34,661 bases of DNA from Candidatus Cloacimonadota bacterium (GCA_023228125.1 JALOBT010000030.1:1-34661), one strand, 5' to 3'. Shown: positions 16,057 through 25,378, counted from the stretch's first letter. The notes: generated from the letters alone by a model not told the origin. Translations and numbers: made by a program.

Positions 16057-16323
16057 ATGAAATCCGTAGAGGTGGAGATATTTGGCAGGCAGTTTCGCCT
16101 GAGAAGCGACAATCCCACCCGCACACTCAAGATTGCTCAGACTTTATCCCAGGAGCTTACAGAGCTCTATGAAAGCTATGAGAATCTGGATTTTGCCCGA
16201 CTCTTACTGTTGGCCTGTTTTCAACGTGAAGATAAGCTGCAAACAGCCTTGGAAGAGAATCAAGAATTGAAAGCTGAGCTCAGCCGGGTAAATCAGATGC
16301 TGGAAAGTATTGTAAGTATATGA
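16057..16323 (+). CDS. zapA: Cell division protein ZapA
   Basis: 88 residues. The N-terminal half matches the ZapA fold (KSVEVEIFGRQFRLRSDNP, with helix LKIAQTLSQELTELYES and LLLACFQREDKL), and the C-terminus is a coiled coil. ZapA bundles FtsZ protofilaments at the division ring. It lies 3 bases after the coiled-coil gene and is followed by the probable 6S RNA, the neighbour zapA also has in proteobacteria. Confidence 0.85.
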   Translation: MKSVEVEIFGRQFRLRSDNPTRTLKIAQTLSQELTELYESYENLDFARLLLLACFQREDKLQTALEENQELKAELSRVNQMLESIVSI

Positions 16324-16324
16324 A

Positions 16325-16505
16325 ATATGCCTGCGGAATACGTGATATGGATTGCATAAAAGCCAATGAATAATAAGGGAGTCGAGCCATGGGTGGCGTG
16401 CGCGCCGGCCTTGCGTCGGATACATAAAGCCCACAAGGTAGATTCCCACCTGCAGAATGGCTTTGAATAAAGTCAAACATACACGGTTCCCGCGGGCCTT
16501 TAATT
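16325..16505 (+). ncRNA. ssrS: Probable 6S RNA
   Basis: The 237-bp gap between zapA and rny folds into one long rod. The closing stem pairs 16329-16344 with 16482-16497 (GCCTGCGG with CCGCGGGC, then an internal loop and CGTG/CACG). Inside lie AAAGCCA (16359-16365)/TGGCTTT (16458-16464) and GGGAGTC (16377-16383)/GATTCCC (16441-16447), topped by GC-rich apical hairpins near 16392-16420. A long imperfect rod of about 180 nt with a large A/T-rich internal bubble, placed right after zapA, is the known 6S pattern. 6S RNA mimics an open promoter and sequesters housekeeping RNA polymerase. Ends are approximate. Confidence 0.72.
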
Positions 16506-16560
16506 CTGCTTCCCGATAAGATCGGAGAGCGTAAATAGATCTAACTAAGGAAATAGCATT

Positions 16561-18126
16561 ATGCCAAACGCATACATAGCAAGTGCCATCGCTTTTGCCG
16601 TGGGCTTCCTGCTCGCCTTGGTGATATACCTGATCAAGCGCAATGGCGCATTTAGGGCAGTATCACAGGCTACAGAGATTGCCGAAAGCATCAAAAGAGA
16701 TGCAACAAAAGAGTCTGAAGTCGCCAAGAAAGCGGCTTTGGTGGAAGCTCGTGAAGAATGGTTCAAACAAAAACGCATCTTTGATGAAGAAGTAAAAGAT
16801 CGTCAACGTGAACTCAGAGCTCAGGAAAAGAAATACAATGAGCGTCTGGGCAGCTTGGATAAACGGCTGGATTCCCTGGATAAAAAGGAAAACAACCTTA
16901 GTGAGCAGGAACGTAAACTCAAAACTAAGGAAGATGAACTGCTGCAGAAAAAGCAGGAATCCGAGAGCATCATAGTCGAACAAAAGCGGAAACTGGCCGA
17001 AGTGGCAGGGCTTTCTCGCGAACAGGCTCTTGAGCGCCTGCGCGTGGAACTCATCGCCACAGCGCGTCAGGTGGCTGCCAATGATGCCAAACTCACCATC
17101 GAGCAGCTCAAGCTGGATACCACTAAAAAAGCCACAGAAATCCTTGCTACCGCCATTCAACGTATGGCCGTGGATCATGTCTCCGAAAGCACTGTGTCCG
17201 TAGTGTCCCTGCCCTCGGATGAGATGAAGGGGCGCATCATCGGTCGTGAAGGAAGAAACATTCGCACCTTTGAAAAAGCCTCAGGGGTAGATTTGATCAT
17301 AGACGATACTCCGGAAGCCGTGGTGCTTTCCTGTTTTGACCCTGTGCGCAGAGAGATTGCGCGCCTGTCTTTGGAAAAGCTGATCTCTGATGGCAGAATC
17401 CATCCCGGACGCATCGAAGAAGTAATCGCAAAGACAAACAAAGAGATGGAAGAAAACCTCATCAAGATAGGTGAAAAGGCAGTATTGGAGACCAATATTC
17501 ACAATATCTCGCCAAACCTGATCAGGGTCTTGGGACGTCTGCATTATCGCACTTCCTATGGACAGAATGTATTGCAACACTCCATAGAAGCCGCCTGGAT
17601 CTGTGGTATCCTGGCAGCAGAGCTGCAATTGGATCAGGAAGTGGCACGTCGTGCCGGCATGTTGCATGATATTGGCAAAGCCGTGGATCATGAGTTCGAC
17701 GGCACTCACGCCATCATCGGAGCCAATCTGGCCCGCAAAAATGGTGAAGGCAAGCTGATCGTCAATGCCATCGAAGCTCACCACGAAGAAGTGGAAGCAC
17801 TTTCGGTTTATGCCGCTTTGGTGCAAGCTTCAGATGCCATTTCCGGAGCCAGACCTGGAGCCCGGCGAGAAATGCTGGAGACCTATATGCAGCGTCTGGC
17901 TAAGCTGGAAGAGATCGCCAACAAAGTAGAAGGCGTGAATAAGTCTTACGCCATTCAAGCTGGCAGAGAGCTGCGCATCATCGTGGAACCCGCTATGATC
18001 GAGGAGAATCAAACTCCGCTTTTGGCTGCTGAGATCGCCGCCTCCATCGAGAAACAAGTCCAATACCCAGGACAGATCAAAGTAACCGTGATTCGAGAGA
18101 CACGCCAGATCGCAATGGCAAAATAG
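16561..18126 (+). CDS. rny: Ribonuclease Y
   Basis: 521 residues, the standard length. One N-terminal membrane segment (about 4-25) is followed by a long charged coiled coil (30-200), a KH domain with GRIIGREGRNIRTFE, and an HD domain with MLHDIGKAVDHE (H369, D370). RNase Y is the membrane-tied endonuclease that starts mRNA decay in bacteria without RNase E. The AAGGA site precedes ATG 16561. The next gene begins one base after its stop, the common rny-ymdB pair. Confidence 0.97.
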   Translation: MPNAYIASAIAFAVGFLLALVIYLIKRNGAFRAVSQATEIAESIKRDATKESEVAKKAALVEAREEWFKQKRIFDEEVKDRQRELRAQEKKYNERLGSLDKRLDSLDKKENNLSEQERKLKTKEDELLQKKQESESIIVEQKRKLAEVAGLSREQALERLRVELIATARQVAANDAKLTIEQLKLDTTKKATEILATAIQRMAVDHVSESTVSVVSLPSDEMKGRIIGREGRNIRTFEKASGVDLIIDDTPEAVVLSCFDPVRREIARLSLEKLISDGRIHPGRIEEVIAKTNKEMEENLIKIGEKAVLETNIHNISPNLIRVLGRLHYRTSYGQNVLQHSIEAAWICGILAAELQLDQEVARRAGMLHDIGKAVDHEFDGTHAIIGANLARKNGEGKLIVNAIEAHHEEVEALSVYAALVQASDAISGARPGARREMLETYMQRLAKLEEIANKVEGVNKSYAIQAGRELRIIVEPAMIEENQTPLLAAEIAASIEKQVQYPGQIKVTVIRETRQIAMAK

Positions 18127-18906
18127 ATGACAGTCCTCTTTTTTGGTGATGTATTCGGCAAACCGGGCAGAATGGCTCTGTTGAGGCATTTAACCCAGTT
18201 GATTACCGAATACAACAGCGATTTTGTGATCGTAAATGGTGAAAACCTGGCCGATGGCAAAGGTATCACCGAAAAGACGCTAAAGCCGCTGCTCAGCAAA
18301 GGTGTGGATGTGATCACCAGTGGCAATCATCTTTGGGATCGCCAGGAAGGGCTGGAGTACATTGCCGGGGAGCCCAGAATCGTCAAACCGATGAACTTTC
18401 CCCCCATTGCACCCGGGAATATGAATTACATAGCCCGCAAGGGTGATCTGGCACTCAGTGTGATCTGTCTTACCGGCCAGATCTATATGCCGCCTTGTGA
18501 TTCTGCCTTTCTTAGCTTTGATAGCTTTTGGGAAAGCACAGATCAAGCACTCCCTCTATTTGTGGATTTTCATGCTGAATCTACCGCTGAAAAGCGTGGG
18601 TTTGGCTGGCATGTGGATGGCAGGGCTTCTGCTGTGATAGGTACCCACACTCATATCCAGACTGCTGATGAGGAAATCCTCAGCCAGGGAACAGCCTATC
18701 TGACAGATGCCGGGATGACAGGTGCTCACGACAGTGTAATCGGCGTGAAGAAGGAAATCATTTTGGAGAAATTCCGGACCTCTGTACCTCGCCGCTTTGA
18801 AACTTCGGATCAGGGGCTCATGATAAATGGCGTTGTGATTGAGATAGACCAGATTTCGCGCCGGGCAAGCCGTATTCAGCGCATAAGATTCGCAGTGGAG
18901 GAATAG
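18127..18906 (+). CDS. ymdB: YmdB-family metallophosphoesterase
   Basis: 259 residues, matching the TIGR00282/YmdB family. Metal-site motifs are FFGDVFGKPGR (D8), VNGENLADGKG, SGNHLWD, VDFHAE and GTHTHIQTAD. The family hydrolyses 2',3'-cyclic nucleotides and binds RNase Y partners in Bacillus. It begins immediately after the rny stop and ends immediately before the folD-like start, so the three are one transcription unit. The symbol is by family similarity; in vivo role is inferred. Confidence 0.92.
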   Translation: MTVLFFGDVFGKPGRMALLRHLTQLITEYNSDFVIVNGENLADGKGITEKTLKPLLSKGVDVITSGNHLWDRQEGLEYIAGEPRIVKPMNFPPIAPGNMNYIARKGDLALSVICLTGQIYMPPCDSAFLSFDSFWESTDQALPLFVDFHAESTAEKRGFGWHVDGRASAVIGTHTHIQTADEEILSQGTAYLTDAGMTGAHDSVIGVKKEIILEKFRTSVPRRFETSDQGLMINGVVIEIDQISRRASRIQRIRFAVEE

Positions 18907-19827
18907 ATGCAAAAAGACTTACAAGGCAAAGCCATCGCGCTGGCCATCAACAAAGTCTCTAAAGCCCTGATTCAGGAATATGACCTTAGACCGACCATGC
19001 GCCTGATCCAGGTGGGAGAAGACCCCGCTTCTTCCTATTATGTGCAAAGCATTATCAATACCGCTTCCCGTCTGGCTTGCAAAGCTGAACTATTGTCTTT
19101 GCCCAAGACCGCGAATGAGCAGGATTTGCTCTCTGCGATCAAGGCCGCCAATGAAGATAGAGCTGTGCATGGTATAATGTTGCAAAAGCCTCTGCCCAAA
19201 ACTATGGATGACGGCCACATCAATATGAGCATTGATCCTGAAAAAGATATTGATGCTCTGCATCCGCTGAATCTGGGCAAGATTCTCATGCAAGAAGATG
19301 GCTTTTTGCCAAACACACCGGCAGCGGTTTATTACACGCTAAAGTACTATGATATCGATCCCATGGGCAAGAATGTGGTGGTTTTGGGACGTTCCAACGT
19401 GGTGGGAAAGCCCTTGGCCAATATGCTCTTGTGGAAGAAACCCTATGCTAACGCCACAGTTACTGTTTGCCACAGCCGCACTCGCAATCTCAAGGAAATC
19501 TGCCAAAAGGCGGAGATCTTGATTGCCGCGATTGGCAAAGCAAAGTTTGTTTCAGCGGATATGATCAAAGATGGCGCAGTCTTGATAGACGTGGGCATCA
19601 ACGAACTTATCCAGCCGGATGGCAGCTCCAGCTATGTGGGTGATATAGACTATGATGCCTGCTATGAAAAAGCTCTGGCAATCACTCCTGTCCCTGGAGG
19701 AATTGGCCGGATTACGACCAGCCTTTTGTATTTGAATTTGGTAAAAGCCAGTCTTATTGCCAAGAATGTGAATAAAAACGTTGACGAATATGTCGATCTG
19801 ATTTTTAGTGAAAACCAAAAGAAATAA
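18907..19827 (+). CDS. folD: FolD-like methylenetetrahydrofolate dehydrogenase; catalytic Lys of cyclohydrolase replaced
   Basis: 306 residues with the two FolD domains: substrate-binding (RLIQVGEDPASSYYV, HGIMLQKPLP, KDIDALHPLN) and NAD(P)-binding (VVLGRSNVVGKPLANMLL, VCHSRTRNL, AAIGKAKFV, DVGIN, ITPVPGGIG). FolD makes 5,10-methenyl- and 10-formyl-tetrahydrofolate. Against E. coli FolD, the YVASK motif reads YVQSI, so the catalytic Lys54 is Ile49. Nearby motifs also deviate: QLPLP is QKPLP and GPMT is GRIT. Lys54 is needed for cyclohydrolase activity, so this may be a dehydrogenase-only form, or a diverged paralogue with another role. Gln98 (here Q93) and the Asp of DVDG are kept. Abuts the ymdB-like gene with no gap. 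Confidence 0.85.
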   Translation: MQKDLQGKAIALAINKVSKALIQEYDLRPTMRLIQVGEDPASSYYVQSIINTASRLACKAELLSLPKTANEQDLLSAIKAANEDRAVHGIMLQKPLPKTMDDGHINMSIDPEKDIDALHPLNLGKILMQEDGFLPNTPAAVYYTLKYYDIDPMGKNVVVLGRSNVVGKPLANMLLWKKPYANATVTVCHSRTRNLKEICQKAEILIAAIGKAKFVSADMIKDGAVLIDVGINELIQPDGSSSYVGDIDYDACYEKALAITPVPGGIGRITTSLLYLNLVKASLIAKNVNKNVDEYVDLIFSENQKK

Positions 19828-19850
19828 TAACCTGATGTTTGGGAGGAACG

Positions 19851-22307
19851 ATGAATAGTAAGAGTTCTAAACTCTTGGGAATCATCTTAATACTTGTGGC
19901 AGCGGCTTTGTTTGTTACCGGCTGTGGAAAGTCCGGGAACAGATTTGAGAACCAGCTGCCTTCGATTTCAATCACCTCATTTGAGGGATGGAGCGATGAA
20001 CATATTCCAGCTAATGTGGATACGCTCGATCATGAGTACATTTTTCAACAGAAGATCTTCTGGCATGCCACAGATCCTGATGGTATTATCACTGGATATG
20101 CCTTTAGGGTTCTGGATGAAAACCATCAGCCCATTGCAGTTCCTGGCTATAATTTTATAGCAGACGCTGCCAGTGGCCTGATCCCTGATAAGCTCTTAAC
20201 CAGTTACGGTGAGGGCTGGGTAATGCACTATCTGCCTGGTGCAGATCAAAGTCTGTCTTTGGATGATCCTGAGGCTAAGCGTACGATCTGGACGAACCAG
20301 AAATACGCGGTGATCAATTTCCCCGCAGCCGATGATAGCGGTGCTCCAGAGGCCACGATATCATATTTTGAAGTATTGGCTATTGACAATCGTGGAGACA
20401 TTACAAAGAATTCAGCCAAGCGCAGATTCCGGACAAATTCAAATCGACCTGTCTGCAACGTCAGTACCACCAAGGGAAATCCTGATGGCGGCAATGTGGG
20501 AAGCGGTATCACTCTTAGATTCTCTATGAGCTATCCAGACAGCTTGCATATGCTGGTCTCTCCGATTCCTGCCAGATACGAATTTAAAATGATGAAGGTC
20601 AATATTGCGACTCAGCAGGTAATTCCAGACACTGAAACTGAGTGGTTCAGCACAGAAGGCCAGAAGCGCATAAACGAATTTCGTCTCACCAAAAGATCCC
20701 AGCCGCCCATGGTTTACGATTATTTGGAAGATGGGACTTCCTTGGGCAGTAGCACCAGAATCATTGCCCGGGCCGTCGATCTGGGTGGAGTGTATTCTGC
20801 AATGACTATGCCAGATACGGATAGAACTCCAAATTGGCAGATTAATTTTAAGATAAAACCCGGTTTCCGCCCCAAGACCCTGCTCTATTCGCAGAAGCTA
20901 CTTGCTCTGGGCGAAAATCATTTTGAAGATAGAGGCGATAAATCTACCCCGGAAGATTTACCTTATACCGTTGTGCAAAATGAACCTCTTTTTGCCACGC
21001 CTTTATTTAGAAGTCTCTCAGATACCCTTAGCGTGGTTTACAGCCCTGATCTTAGGATTTACGTGCGCTGGGGCTGGTTGGGTGAATACGGTCTCGAAAG
21101 TTCCGGCGTTCCCACATACCCTGAAGACAATCCTTATATCAAGAAATTTGACTCTGTAATGAGCGAAGCCGATCCTGAAGTCGGTTATGCAGGTGGAGAG
21201 AATTACTATTCTGAGATCACCCATTTTGATGTTCGCTATGATGGTGAACCTTATTACTTCCCGCCTTATCCCGGAGCAGATCATAATCATACCGATGATG
21301 ATGGCACTGTGTGGCTAAGAATACCCCTATACTCTCCGCTGAAACAGTCCATTGTGCTTACCGGCAATCAAATTACTCCCGGAAACCATGTCTTTGAAGT
21401 TCGCGCCGTGGATTCACAGGACGAAGTTTCAAAGTATCCGGCCACGTTCAATTTCAATGTTGTGCCTTATATTCCACCAGCTTCTCGCGAAGGAATACTG
21501 GTCGTGTATGATGACCCGATCATCGAAAACCCCAGTCCACCAATAGAGTTTGTGAATGAAAGGTATGAAAACATGACCTCTGATATTGAGAAGGTTACCA
21601 TGGTCAAATATGGCCTGAGTGGTGAAAACGGAAGCTACAAAGACGCGCGAGGCCGCTATCTGGCTTATCCTGATCTGCAAAAGTACAGACTGGTTATCTA
21701 CCATGCTGATAATATAGCAGATGGAGGAACTCTGGAGAACGAAATTGATGGCCTTTCTCTCTTCTTCCGTGCAGGCGGTAATCTCCTGATTTCCCATACT
21801 GCAAAATTCGCTTCCAAAGCCAAGGATATCTCGAATAGAAGAGGATTCACGCTCTTGGAATACATGGGCCTGCCTATGGTGCCGAACTTGAACATTGGAC
21901 TTGCTGTGTCTCCTAACTTCTACTTCCAAAACGCTGTGGGAAGTAATGGATACCAGAATTTGGGCCTGCAATATTCTACCCACCCCTCCAACACTGATGG
22001 CACTCCAAGCTTTAATCCTCTGATTGAGTTTAGAAAAGGCTTGCATGCTGTGGCATATCATAATGAGACTGCGGGAGTGCCAAACATCTACGGTGAGCCG
22101 ATCTTTAGATACGGCTGCAAACCTGTAGATTTCCCAACTTCTCCACCCACCCAGGCTGTGTTTGATCGCCTTAATGATAAGGTGGTAGGGGTTCGTAAGA
22201 TCAACAGTAACGGCGCCCGGGTATATACATTTACCTTCCCGCTTTCTTATATGCTGGATGTCGATACCAAGGCTCTGATCAATAAAATCTGGAGCGAAGT
22301 GCAATAA
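19851..22307 (+). CDS. Large lipoprotein with Ig-like domains and a C-terminal glutaminase-like fold
   Basis: 818 residues from ATG 19851, which follows a GGGAGGA site; the upstream in-frame ATG at 19839 overlaps that site. Signal peptide with lipobox FVTGC, so lipid-anchored in the envelope. The middle (about 35-550) looks like beta-sandwich repeats (FWHATDPDGIITGYAFRVLD, YFEVLAIDNRGD, HVFEVRAVDSQDEVSKYPATF). From about residue 560 there is an alpha/beta segment (GILVVYDDP, YRLVIYHADN, LSLFFRAGGNLLISHT) resembling a ThuA/GATase-like fold without an obvious catalytic Cys. Function unknown; similar large lipoproteins are common in Cloacimonadota-type genomes. It lies 23 bp after folD and ends at a strong terminator. 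Confidence 0.75.
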   Translation: MNSKSSKLLGIILILVAAALFVTGCGKSGNRFENQLPSISITSFEGWSDEHIPANVDTLDHEYIFQQKIFWHATDPDGIITGYAFRVLDENHQPIAVPGYNFIADAASGLIPDKLLTSYGEGWVMHYLPGADQSLSLDDPEAKRTIWTNQKYAVINFPAADDSGAPEATISYFEVLAIDNRGDITKNSAKRRFRTNSNRPVCNVSTTKGNPDGGNVGSGITLRFSMSYPDSLHMLVSPIPARYEFKMMKVNIATQQVIPDTETEWFSTEGQKRINEFRLTKRSQPPMVYDYLEDGTSLGSSTRIIARAVDLGGVYSAMTMPDTDRTPNWQINFKIKPGFRPKTLLYSQKLLALGENHFEDRGDKSTPEDLPYTVVQNEPLFATPLFRSLSDTLSVVYSPDLRIYVRWGWLGEYGLESSGVPTYPEDNPYIKKFDSVMSEADPEVGYAGGENYYSEITHFDVRYDGEPYYFPPYPGADHNHTDDDGTVWLRIPLYSPLKQSIVLTGNQITPGNHVFEVRAVDSQDEVSKYPATFNFNVVPYIPPASREGILVVYDDPIIENPSPPIEFVNERYENMTSDIEKVTMVKYGLSGENGSYKDARGRYLAYPDLQKYRLVIYHADNIADGGTLENEIDGLSLFFRAGGNLLISHTAKFASKAKDISNRRGFTLLEYMGLPMVPNLNIGLAVSPNFYFQNAVGSNGYQNLGLQYSTHPSNTDGTPSFNPLIEFRKGLHAVAYHNETAGVPNIYGEPIFRYGCKPVDFPTSPPTQAVFDRLNDKVVGVRKINSNGARVYTFTFPLSYMLDVDTKALINKIWSEVQ

Positions 22308-22330
22308 ATCCTAAATGCTATATAAAAGAG

Positions 22331-22358
22331 CAGGGGGCGTCGATATCGACGCCCCCTG
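22331..22358. terminator. Perfect 28-nt palindrome terminator between converging genes
   Basis: Arms cagggggcgtcgat (22331-22344) and atcgacgccccctg (22345-22358) are exactly complementary. On the plus strand it is followed by TTTC; on the minus strand by CTCTTTTAT. It sits between the converging lipoprotein gene and the minus-strand YiiX-like gene, so it can serve both. Confidence 0.85.
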
Positions 22359-22431
22359 TTTCATATCTGCTTAGTTTGCTGTGTTGCGGATCACGGCTCT
22401 ATCTTGCCCCATACTTGCCTCTGCCAGAGTC

Positions 22432-23070
22432 TTAGTGCCAATAGCGGCTTTCAAAAAATGAACACAGATCCACCAGCTCTTTCCCAGCAATATTTTTGTA
22501 GATAAAGACATCTTCAGCTCCTGCATCCAGATACACCGCCCGGATCAATTCCGAGCAATACAACCGATCGCGGGTGTCGAGGTCAAAATCGTGATCAAAG
22601 GCGGAGTGTTGATTTAGATAGTATCTGGCCTTTTCACCCAGAAGTGTGGGCTCTATTTGAAAGGCTGGTTTCACATGGCGAATGTTTCCCAGATACGCCT
22701 TGCTGACAAAAGACTGAAGACCTTCTATGCGAATGCCATCACTAGCTGAGATACTGCCAGAAATGCTGTGGATGACCTTCCAATCTCCCCTCTCTTGCAC
22801 CAGGATGCCACAATGCGACATACCTTCGGCTTCGGGGAAGGCTTTGACGATCAGGGTGGAGATAAAGGAATTGCCCTGCCTGAGCAGGATGTCGCCCTCT
22901 TCAAAGCCTGTGCTATCCACAAGAGCGATGCTTTCAGCCTCCAAAGAGAAAGCTCTGCCGCAAAAGGCAGAGCTTGTTAATAACTTAGCTGCTAAAAGGC
23001 CGAGGCCAAAGAGTAAGAGCCTATTTGTTAAGGTCTTCCTTGGCAAGGTCCACTTTCCAGGCACCATCAA
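22432..23070 (-). CDS. YiiX/YebB-like permuted NlpC/P60 papain-fold hydrolase
   Basis: 212 residues if started at ATG 23070-23068. A hydrophobic stretch (about 17-40) suggests a signal peptide or anchor. The body shows the permuted papain order of the YiiX family: FEEGDILLRQGN, GMSHCGILV with His86, then FDFDLDTRDRLYCSELI-type segment with Cys172 (DRLYCSEL). Family members are predicted lipid- or peptidoglycan-active thiol hydrolases in the envelope. The gene overlaps the end of the upstream lipoprotein gene by 50 bp in another frame. A TTG at 23046 is a possible later start that would shorten the overlap to 26 bp and put the signal peptide nearer the N-terminus. Confidence 0.78.
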   Translation of the reverse strand: MMVPGKWTLPRKTLTNRLLLFGLGLLAAKLLTSSAFCGRAFSLEAESIALVDSTGFEEGDILLRQGNSFISTLIVKAFPEAEGMSHCGILVQERGDWKVIHSISGSISASDGIRIEGLQSFVSKAYLGNIRHVKPAFQIEPTLLGEKARYYLNQHSAFDHDFDLDTRDRLYCSELIRAVYLDAGAEDVFIYKNIAGKELVDLCSFFESRYWH

Positions 23071-23503
23071 TCTTTTTCATTTTCAGTTCATGAACGTTTT
23101 TGTCTTCCGGGGCATCTGTTTCCCACTGCTCGAAAGTCACAATAGCAGAATCACCTTCAACCACAGTTTTCAGAATCTTGTGTTTGGTCTTATTCATTTC
23201 GGCTTTTTGTGCGTCACTCATGCTCTCAGTTAAAGATTCGAACATTCCTAAAAGCTGCTGTCCTTGCTCTGTGGTGTGCTCTTTAGCGCTTGTAAAATCA
23301 CTATGTTCAATGGCTTTAAAGAAGGCTTTGGCAGACTTCTCAGCTTTTGAGCTAAAGACTGCCATAAATGATCCGGCAGTTTGTTCAACTTTTGAGACAA
23401 AGGCTGTAAAGAAGTTTGCGGTGTCCCTTTCTGCTTTTGGTCCACAGGCTGTCAAAGCCATCAGCGTTACAGCGATGAGAAAGATATAGAATAACTTTTT
23501 CAT
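23021..23503 (-). CDS. Small lipoprotein, DUF4878-like
   Basis: 160 residues. Signal peptide with lipobox LTAC, then a run of short helical repeats (NFFTAFVSKVEQTAGSFMA, AEKSAKAFFKAI) and a small alpha/beta domain ending VHELKMKKIDGAWKVDL, the pattern of the NTF2-like DUF4878 lipoproteins. AGGAGA precedes the ATG. Envelope-anchored; function unknown. It lies 54 bp after the helicase gene and overlaps the YiiX-like gene, so the three probably form one unit. Confidence 0.75.
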   Translation of the reverse strand: MKKLFYIFLIAVTLMALTACGPKAERDTANFFTAFVSKVEQTAGSFMAVFSSKAEKSAKAFFKAIEHSDFTSAKEHTTEQGQQLLGMFESLTESMSDAQKAEMNKTKHKILKTVVEGDSAIVTFEQWETDAPEDKNVHELKMKKIDGAWKVDLAKEDLNK

Positions 23504-23557
23504 GGTATCTCCTATAAATCTAATTTAAGCTCAGCATATAGATAAGTATCTGACATC

Positions 23558-25378
23558 TTAGGCTTTATCTTTTGTTTTCCGTTTAAAGCTTGGAGCTTTA
23601 TCAGGTTTTGTACTTTGTTTTGATCTGAATTTCTTAAATTCAGTTTTGGCCTTATTTCTGTCTTGCCAGGGTGGATTGTCGGAGTATGAACGCTTTTTGC
23701 TGCTCTGTGTGGAATATGAACTGGAGCTTGCAGATTTTGCTGGAGACACGCTGGGATTGATGCTTTGACCTTTGTATGGATTTTGGGAAATGGCTTTTTT
23801 AAGCTCGTTTTCAAATCTGGCATCCAGATCGATCAGGCTATAATCTCCGAAGAGATTTATCTGCCCGATTTCTATGCCCCGGGTTACCCTCAGGCTGTTG
23901 ATATAGCGCATCAGCTCACGTTTGGTAAGGCCAACATTGTGCCCTATATTCAGACGGAAGGTGCTGAAAGAAAAGCTGCTCTTGTCCCTCGGTTCCCGTG
24001 CATCTCTGGGATTTCTGGAGTCTCTCGAATCCCGTGAATCCCGCGCTTCTCCCATACTATTCAGATCAGGGATATCCTTATAGTAGTTTAAGAAACGGTT
24101 AAATTCTACCGAAACAAAGCGTTTAATCAGCTCTTCACGGGTCATCCAGTTCAGTTTTTTGAAGACATTGGTGAGGAAGGATTCCATTTCGGCTTCGTTG
24201 ACCTCAATGCGCTCCACCGTTTCGATGAAATGGAAGAGCTGCTTTTCGCAGATCTCTCTACCGCCGGGAACCTTTTGCCAGAGAATGGGCGCACCGAGCA
24301 GTTTTTCCACCGCTCTTAGAGCACTGGTTTCTTTGCTGTGCGTGATGGTGATTGAGATTCCGCTTTTACCAGCTCTGCCAGTACGTCCACAGCGGTGGAT
24401 GTACATGATGGGATCAGTGGGCACCTGGTAATTGATGATGTGGGTGAGATCATCCACGTCTAAGCCTCTGGCGGCAACGTCTGTAGCGACTAATAGAGGT
24501 ACAAACTTGCTGCGGAACTTGCTCATTACCAGCTCCCGCTGTCCCTGGGAAAGGTCTCCATGCAGGGCATCGGCATTGTAGCCGTCATGCTGCAATTTGT
24601 CGGCAATTTCCTGGGTTTCATTGCGGGTGCGGCAAAATATGATGCCATAGATATTGGGATTCATATCCACGATTCTTTTCAGAGCCATGTATTTATCTCT
24701 GGCCTGGACTTTGTAGTAAAAGTGTTGGATATTTTCTGCACCTTTATTCTCGCTGCCTACGCTGATGCGATGTGGCTCTTTCATGAATTTCTTGGCCAGG
24801 TTTTCCACTTCTTTGGGCATAGTAGCGGAAAATAGCAGAGTCTGGCGCTGTTCGGGGATGCTTTTCATAATCTCAGCCAGCTCGTCATGAAAGCCCATAT
24901 TCAGCATTTCATCTGCTTCATCCAAGACTAAGTAAGTTACCTTGCTCAGTTTCAGAGAGCCCTGACGGATCATATCCGCCACGCGTCCCGGAGTGCCTAC
25001 CACGATGTGGGCACCGGTCTTCAGAGCTTCTTTTTGTTTGTAGATCGGAGCTCCTCCATATACTGCCACCACGCGAATGCGGGTCATGTAAAAAGCGTAT
25101 TCTTCCAAGTCTTTGCTAATCTGCAGGCAGAGTTCACGTGTGGGGCAGAGGATGATACTTTGCGTATCGCTACTTTCAATATCTATTTCGCTAAGCAAGG
25201 GAAATCCGAAAGCGGCGGTTTTGCCAGTTCCGGTATTTGCCAGTGCGATAAGGTCATGTTCATTGTCTAATATCCAGGGAATGCACATCTCCTGAATAGC
25301 GGTGGGGCTTTCAAAACCAAGCTTTTGTGCAGCTCGCTGAATAGGCTCTGGTAGTGTGATATCAGTAAATTTTGTCAA
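23558..25378 (-). CDS. deaD: DEAD-box RNA helicase with DbpA-type RNA-binding domain
   Basis: 606 residues from a TTG start (25378-25376) with an AAGGA site upstream. Helicase motifs: Q motif (FTDITLP to TAIQ), ANTGTGKT (47-54), PTREL, TPGR, DEAD (153-156), SAT (184-186), and RCGRTGRAG. A low-complexity Arg/Asp linker of repeated SRD/PRD units (about 450-470) leads to a DbpA/CsdA-type RNA-binding domain (LNIGHNVGLTKRELMRYI, INLFGDYSLIDLD), then a basic Ser/Lys tail. CsdA/DeaD proteins unwind structured RNA during ribosome assembly and cold adaptation. DbpA is the alternative name; the length and tail favour DeaD/CsdA. First gene of the minus-strand unit. Confidence 0.93.
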   Translation of the reverse strand: MTKFTDITLPEPIQRAAQKLGFESPTAIQEMCIPWILDNEHDLIALANTGTGKTAAFGFPLLSEIDIESSDTQSIILCPTRELCLQISKDLEEYAFYMTRIRVVAVYGGAPIYKQKEALKTGAHIVVGTPGRVADMIRQGSLKLSKVTYLVLDEADEMLNMGFHDELAEIMKSIPEQRQTLLFSATMPKEVENLAKKFMKEPHRISVGSENKGAENIQHFYYKVQARDKYMALKRIVDMNPNIYGIIFCRTRNETQEIADKLQHDGYNADALHGDLSQGQRELVMSKFRSKFVPLLVATDVAARGLDVDDLTHIINYQVPTDPIMYIHRCGRTGRAGKSGISITITHSKETSALRAVEKLLGAPILWQKVPGGREICEKQLFHFIETVERIEVNEAEMESFLTNVFKKLNWMTREELIKRFVSVEFNRFLNYYKDIPDLNSMGEARDSRDSRDSRNPRDAREPRDKSSFSFSTFRLNIGHNVGLTKRELMRYINSLRVTRGIEIGQINLFGDYSLIDLDARFENELKKAISQNPYKGQSINPSVSPAKSASSSSYSTQSSKKRSYSDNPPWQDRNKAKTEFKKFRSKQSTKPDKAPSFKRKTKDKA

